From Variovorax gracilis (GTDB lineage Bacteria > Pseudomonadota > Gammaproteobacteria > Burkholderiales > Burkholderiaceae_C): 64,000 bases of DNA. This document shows positions 60,291 through 64,000 of this stretch, piece by piece (position 1 is the stretch's first letter; each line of letters opens with the position of its first letter). The notes under the pieces are model-generated. The model did no database searches. It was given only the letters and a program-made list of their open reading frames with translations, and was not told the origin of the DNA. The translations under genes and the position numbers were made by a program. The stretch spans positions 425,171 to 489,170 of the forward strand of contig NZ_JASZYF010000002.1 of the NCBI RefSeq assembly GCF_030317115.1, read 5' to 3'.

Positions 60291-61538
60291 GTGACTTCCG
60301 CACCGATTCGCCGCATCGCCCACCTGGACATGGATGCTTTCTATGCATCGGTCGAACTGCTGCGGTACCCGCAACTCAAGGGCCTGCCGGTGGTGATCGG
60401 CGGCGGGCGCCGCAAGGTGGACGAAGCGATACGCGACCTGCCGGAAGGCGCCACGCTGGCGGATATTCCGATCGAGGCTTTTCCGCTGCTGAAGGACTAT
60501 GCGGGAAGAGGCGTCATCACGACTGCAACGTATCCGGCACGCCAGTTCGGCGTGGGCTCCGCGATGGGACTCATGAAGGCCGCCAAGCTGTGCCCGCAAG
60601 CGATCATCCTGCCGGTGGATTTCGATGAGTACCGCCGGTTTTCACGTCGGTTCAAGCAGGTCATCACCGAGATCGCGCCCGTCATGGAAGACCGGGGCGT
60701 CGACGAGGTCTACATCGATTTCACCGATGTGCCCGGCGGCCAGCGCGAAGGCGGGCGTGTGCTCGCGCGGCTTATCCAGAAGGCGATCTTCGACGCGACC
60801 GGGCTCACCTGCTCGATCGGCGTCGCGCCCAACAAGCTGCTGGCGAAGATGGCGAGCGAGTTCGACAAGCCCAACGGCATCTCGGTGGTGTTCGAGGACG
60901 ATCTTCAATCGCGCATCTGGCCGTTGCCGTGCCGGAAGGTGAATGGAATCGGCCCCAAGGCGGACGAGAAGCTCCAACGGCACGAGATCCGCACGATCGG
61001 CGAACTCGCGGCGCGCGATCGCGAGTGGCTGGTCGCGAATTTCGGCAAGGCTAGCGGCGCCTGGATGCATGAGGTCGCCTGGGGGCGCGACAGCCGGCCG
61101 GTCGTCACCGAGAGCGAGCCCGTCTCGATGAGCCGTGAAACGACCTTCGACCGCGACCTGCAGGCGGTCCGAGACCGTGCCGAGCTCGGCGCCATCTTCA
61201 CGCACCTGTGCGAGAAAGTGGCCGAGGACCTGCAGCGCAAGGGCTACGTCGGCAAGACCATCGGCATCAAGCTGCGCTACGACGATTTCAAGATCGCGAC
61301 GCGCGACCAGACCATCGACCATTTCACCGCCGACGCCAAGGCGATCCGGCAGATTGCAGGCCGATGCCTCAAGCGGGTGCCGCTGGAACGGCCGCTGCGC
61401 CTGCTGGGTGTGCGCGTGGGCGCGCTCGCCAAGGTGGGCCATGCGGCCACGGTGGCGGCAGATCAGCCGAAGGCGGGCAGCCGTCGCCGAGTGGCGGAAG
61501 AGGCCGGGTCGGCGGCACAGACTGCCTCGCTTTTCTAA
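60291..61538 (+). CDS. dinB: DNA polymerase IV (Y family)
   Basis: A 415-residue translesion polymerase. The first catalytic motif is HLDMDAFYASVE with D13 (and D15). The second is GVDEVYIDFTD with D138-E139. SIGVAPNKLLAKMASEFDKP is the palm/finger motif and VNGIGPKADEKL the helix-hairpin-helix. It copies past damaged bases, with low fidelity, under SOS-type control in many bacteria. A GTG at 60291 was chosen because it places the DMDAFY motif at the usual distance. The GTG at 60213 would add 26 unlikely residues. I saw no clear LexA box in the upstream 100 bases. Confidence 0.93.
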   Translation: MTSAPIRRIAHLDMDAFYASVELLRYPQLKGLPVVIGGGRRKVDEAIRDLPEGATLADIPIEAFPLLKDYAGRGVITTATYPARQFGVGSAMGLMKAAKLCPQAIILPVDFDEYRRFSRRFKQVITEIAPVMEDRGVDEVYIDFTDVPGGQREGGRVLARLIQKAIFDATGLTCSIGVAPNKLLAKMASEFDKPNGISVVFEDDLQSRIWPLPCRKVNGIGPKADEKLQRHEIRTIGELAARDREWLVANFGKASGAWMHEVAWGRDSRPVVTESEPVSMSRETTFDRDLQAVRDRAELGAIFTHLCEKVAEDLQRKGYVGKTIGIKLRYDDFKIATRDQTIDHFTADAKAIRQIAGRCLKRVPLERPLRLLGVRVGALAKVGHAATVAADQPKAGSRRRVAEEAGSAAQTASLF

Positions 61539-61546
61539 CCCGCCCT

Positions 61547-62575
61547 TCAACGCGCCGGCACGCCACCTTGCCATTGCGGCCAGTTGGTGACTATGTGGTC
61601 GACCACACGGCTGCCGACCAGCTCGATGTTCTGCACGGTTTCAGCAAAGCCACCCGCGGTTTCGCCGGGTGCCGGATCCAGATGCTGCAGCGTGGTTTCG
61701 CGCGGATTGCCCTGGTCGAAATTGACGGCGCCGCGCAGGCTCATCACACGGTCCGTACCATGCGTGCGCTTGATCACGAGAGTGATCGCGGCAGCTTCCA
61801 TCTCGGTGATCACGTAATCGTCGGCCCCGTAGAGCTTGGCGATGTACTGCGCCTGGTTCGACATGCCAGGCCCGTGAAAAAAAGTGTCGCCGGTCATGTG
61901 CGTACCGGTGCCGACGAAGGGCGCACGCCGCGCGGCGGCTTGCGGGTAGCGCATGCGGTAGTTGCGCGCGGAGTCCGCGTCCTTCAACGGTGTATCGGCC
62001 GACAGCTTCATGGCCCAGGCGACGAGTTCAGGGTTGAGCTTGAAGCGGCGGTACTCCTCGTAGCCCTTTCGCGGCATGAAGGTCGGCTCTCCGGCCTTGT
62101 TTTCTTCCGGTGCCCATCGGTGGCCGAGGTCGTAGTCCACGAGCCAAGTGGCCCAACTCACCTCGCCGATCGTGCCGCGCGAAGGCGGCGTGCCGGCCAC
62201 GCCCGAGATCACGTAATAAGCTTTGGAGAAATCGAAGTTCGGATTCAGCAGGATCGCCTGCATCGATGACGACGAGTTGACCTTGCCCATGCCTAGCACC
62301 GCGCCACACACCCCACCGGCATTGCAATAGACAGGCGACAGCGCACCGGGAACAGTGATCGGCGTGGCGCCTTTCCAGTAGCGCTCGTACCAATGCTGGA
62401 ACTCCCCAGCGCGATCGCCGGTGTTCTGGCCGATCTCGAACATGGCAGCGACGAACACCTTGACCTTGACGGGCTCGGCGAGCTTCGGCGTCGGGGTGGA
62501 CGCACAACCGGCGGCGAGCGCGACAACGGCGGGCAGCGCCAACCAACGGGCGCGAGTGGACCAGACTGGGAACAT
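61547..62575 (-). CDS. Purine nucleoside permease-like lipoprotein
   Basis: A 342-residue exported protein of the purine nucleoside permease (NUP, PF06516) family. The signal helix ARWLALPAVVALAAGC has a lipobox with C24, so it is a lipoprotein. The mature part has KVKVFVAAMFEIGQNTGD and YVISGVAGTPPSRGTIGEV, with a nucleoside-phosphorylase-like fold, and VITEMEAAAITLVIKR. Such proteins are thought to be periplasmic or surface nucleosidases or binding proteins; activity is poorly tested. The ATG at 62575 follows GGAGAG. Confidence 0.85.
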   Translation of the reverse strand: MFPVWSTRARWLALPAVVALAAGCASTPTPKLAEPVKVKVFVAAMFEIGQNTGDRAGEFQHWYERYWKGATPITVPGALSPVYCNAGGVCGAVLGMGKVNSSSSMQAILLNPNFDFSKAYYVISGVAGTPPSRGTIGEVSWATWLVDYDLGHRWAPEENKAGEPTFMPRKGYEEYRRFKLNPELVAWAMKLSADTPLKDADSARNYRMRYPQAAARRAPFVGTGTHMTGDTFFHGPGMSNQAQYIAKLYGADDYVITEMEAAAITLVIKRTHGTDRVMSLRGAVNFDQGNPRETTLQHLDPAPGETAGGFAETVQNIELVGSRVVDHIVTNWPQWQGGVPAR

Positions 62576-62727
62576 GGGATCTCTCCGAAGAAACAAGGGG
62601 AAGGGACGTCGACACAAGTGCGCAACGCACCGGCAACGTTTGTGGCGTCCTACACCGGCGCGGGTCCGGTGCCATCACGCTGCGACGCATCTCCTGCTGC
62701 GTCTTGTGCACGATTGTCGCAAACCTC

Positions 62728-63852
62728 ATGCCTGTATCAAGTCATCGCCCTGCTCCGCTCTCCAACGGGCTTGTCTATGTCGACTCCGCCATGCCGGGAT
62801 GGCAGCGGGTGAAGCGAGGGGCGACATTTCGCTACCGTGACGGCGGGGGTGGATGGGTGAGGGATGTCGATGAGCTTTCCCGAATTCGGCAGCTGGCGAT
62901 TCCGCCGGCGTACCGCGATGTCTGGATCTGCCCACTGGCGAATGGCCATCTGCAGGCGACCGGTTTCGATGCACGGGGGCGGAAGCAATACCGGTATCAC
63001 GCGGATTGGCGCGCCCTGAAGGACGAAACGAAATTCGATCGGCTTGAAGCCTTCGGCCGAGCGCTTCCGAAGATTCGCAACCGGGTGGCGCGCGACATGC
63101 AAATGGGGCCTCGAGCGCCTTTGGACCGCCAGGTGGTGCTGGCGACGCTCGTCCGCCTGCTCGACACGACCTTCCTGCGGGTGGGGAATGAGGAATATGC
63201 AAGCAGCAATGGCTCGTATGGCCTCACGACCCTACGCAATCAACACGCGGACGTGCGCGGAGCGGCGTTGAAACTGCGTTTTCGCGGCAAGAGCGGCGTG
63301 ATGCACGACGCGAACGTCAGTGATCCTCGAATCGCGAAGATCGTCCGCCGATGCCAGCAACTTCCGGGACAGGAACTCTTCCAGTATCAGAGCGAAGACG
63401 GCGAGGTTCGAGGCATTTCGTCAACCGATGTGAACGATTACTTGCGCGAAATTGCAGGTGCCGACTTCACAGCCAAGGATTTCCGTACTTGGCACGGGAC
63501 AGTGCAGGCGCTAGAACTGACACGCCTGGCGTGCGAAAGTGCCGATGCAAGAAGCGAATCGATTTCACGGTTCAGCGCGAAGGAAATTCTGGCTGCCGTG
63601 GCCGCCCAGCTCGGCAATACGCCGGCGGTCTGCAAGAAAGCCTATGTGCACCCGGCCGTACTCGCGCTCGGTACCGCGCTTGCCGGTGATGCCGACGTAA
63701 TGAATGGCATCTGGGCAAAGATCGCACGCGGCACACGAAGCACGCGCCATCTACGCATAGCCGAAGCCAGATTGCTGGCCTTTCTGGGCCAGCATCGTCG
63801 TGAAACGCGACGCAGGGCAAAAAAGTCTACGGAACCGATGAAGTCAACGTAG
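62728..63852 (+). CDS. DNA topoisomerase IB (poxvirus-type)
   Basis: A 374-residue enzyme that relaxes supercoiled DNA through a 3'-phosphotyrosine intermediate. The N-terminal part has RYRDGGGGWVRDVDELSRIR and LAIPPAYRDVWICP, and the catalytic domain includes TFLRVGNEEYA and KDFRTWHGTVQALE. The tyrosine is Y306 in KKAYVHPAV. The family occurs in a minority of bacteria, usually as a second, accessory topoisomerase. The ATG at 62728 is preferred; a TTG at 62704 is in frame. It faces the incoming rRNA operon with a bidirectional terminator between them. Confidence 0.9.
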   Translation: MPVSSHRPAPLSNGLVYVDSAMPGWQRVKRGATFRYRDGGGGWVRDVDELSRIRQLAIPPAYRDVWICPLANGHLQATGFDARGRKQYRYHADWRALKDETKFDRLEAFGRALPKIRNRVARDMQMGPRAPLDRQVVLATLVRLLDTTFLRVGNEEYASSNGSYGLTTLRNQHADVRGAALKLRFRGKSGVMHDANVSDPRIAKIVRRCQQLPGQELFQYQSEDGEVRGISSTDVNDYLREIAGADFTAKDFRTWHGTVQALELTRLACESADARSESISRFSAKEILAAVAAQLGNTPAVCKKAYVHPAVLALGTALAGDADVMNGIWAKIARGTRSTRHLRIAEARLLAFLGQHRRETRRRAKKSTEPMKST

Positions 63853-63899
63853 CCATCTATCGCGTTACCCGAGAGCGGTCATTCGCGGTGCGGACGCAA

Positions 63900-63930
63900 A
63901 AAAGCCCAGCCTTTGTGGGGCTGGGCTTTT
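63900..63930. terminator. Bidirectional rho-independent terminator
   Basis: AAAAGCCCAGCC, loop TTTGTGG, GGCTGGGCTTTT form a perfect 12-base stem with an A-run on one side and a T-run on the other. It can stop both the rightward topoisomerase transcript and the leftward rRNA operon. Confidence 0.92.
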
Positions 63931-63943
63931 CTGGGCTGTAAGA

Positions 63944-64000
63944 GCCTGACGATGACCTACTTTCACACGGGAACCCGCACTATCATCGGCGCTGAGGCGT
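63944..64000 (-). rRNA. rrf: 5S ribosomal RNA, 3' end (partial)
   Basis: On the minus strand the last 57 bases read GCGCCGATGATAGTGCGG, then GTTCCCGTGTGAAAGTAGG and TCATCGTCAGGC, the standard betaproteobacterial 5S 3' half. The rest of the operon lies beyond the window, and it is followed by the strong terminator. Confidence 0.95.

Overview
The window is a high-GC, tightly packed chromosomal segment from a betaproteobacterium, most like Variovorax or a related Comamonadaceae genus. The evidence is the 3' end of a betaproteobacterial 5S rRNA at the right edge, the argH/AlgZ-AlgR-type gene order, a Liv-type transporter cluster and strong G/C third-position bias. Family assignments come from reading motifs and from memory of the families; no database search was run.

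Layout. 1-13.2 kb: the end of ppc, a very large cyclic beta-1,2-glucan synthase preceded by a coupled small membrane ORF, then a leftward coupled unit (LytS-type kinase, LytTR regulator, AI-2E-type permease) divergent from argH. 13.4-16.7 kb: a sugar module (family 2 glycosyltransferase, UDP-xylose synthase, UDP-glucose dehydrogenase). 16.7-27.6 kb: envelope genes (rhomboid protease, membrane/repeat protein, SGNH hydrolase, OpgC-type succinyltransferase, a 1977-residue alpha-2-macroglobulin). 27.6-30.5 kb: an accessory island with two paralogous lipoproteins that resemble immunity proteins of type VI secretion lipase effectors. One is a chimera. An AT-rich stretch follows. 30.5-38.2 kb: small metabolic genes, then a Liv-type ABC transporter in which LivM, LivG and LivF are one polypeptide, divergent from a deacetylase/allantoinase-like gene and a GntR/FCD regulator. 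A near-perfect GntR-type operator lies between the divergent genes. 38.2-42.2 kb: pbpC and small ORFs, a ketopantoate-reductase-like gene and a 50-residue membrane protein.

42.2-48.6 kb: a large lipoprotein, then a coupled response regulator, histidine kinase, flavin monooxygenase and NTF2-like unit. 48.7-54.5 kb: two small exported proteins, cyanase, divergent lactate permease and lactate dehydrogenase, and an MHS-type transporter. 54.5-59.5 kb: a giant LuxR/ATPase regulator with a DUF4242 protein, divergent from a berberine-bridge-type FAD oxidoreductase. 59.5-64 kb: a glycolipid-binding-like protein, DNA polymerase IV, a purine nucleoside permease-like lipoprotein, topoisomerase IB, a bidirectional terminator and the end of an rRNA operon.

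How genes may work together. Glucan synthase and OpgC could make and succinylate periplasmic cyclic glucans. The glycosyltransferase/UXS/Ugd set supplies UDP-glucuronate and UDP-xylose. Alpha-2-macroglobulin and PbpC, usually neighbours, are here about 10.7 kb apart with the lipoprotein island and transporter between them. No tRNA, CRISPR array, insertion sequence or integrase was seen.
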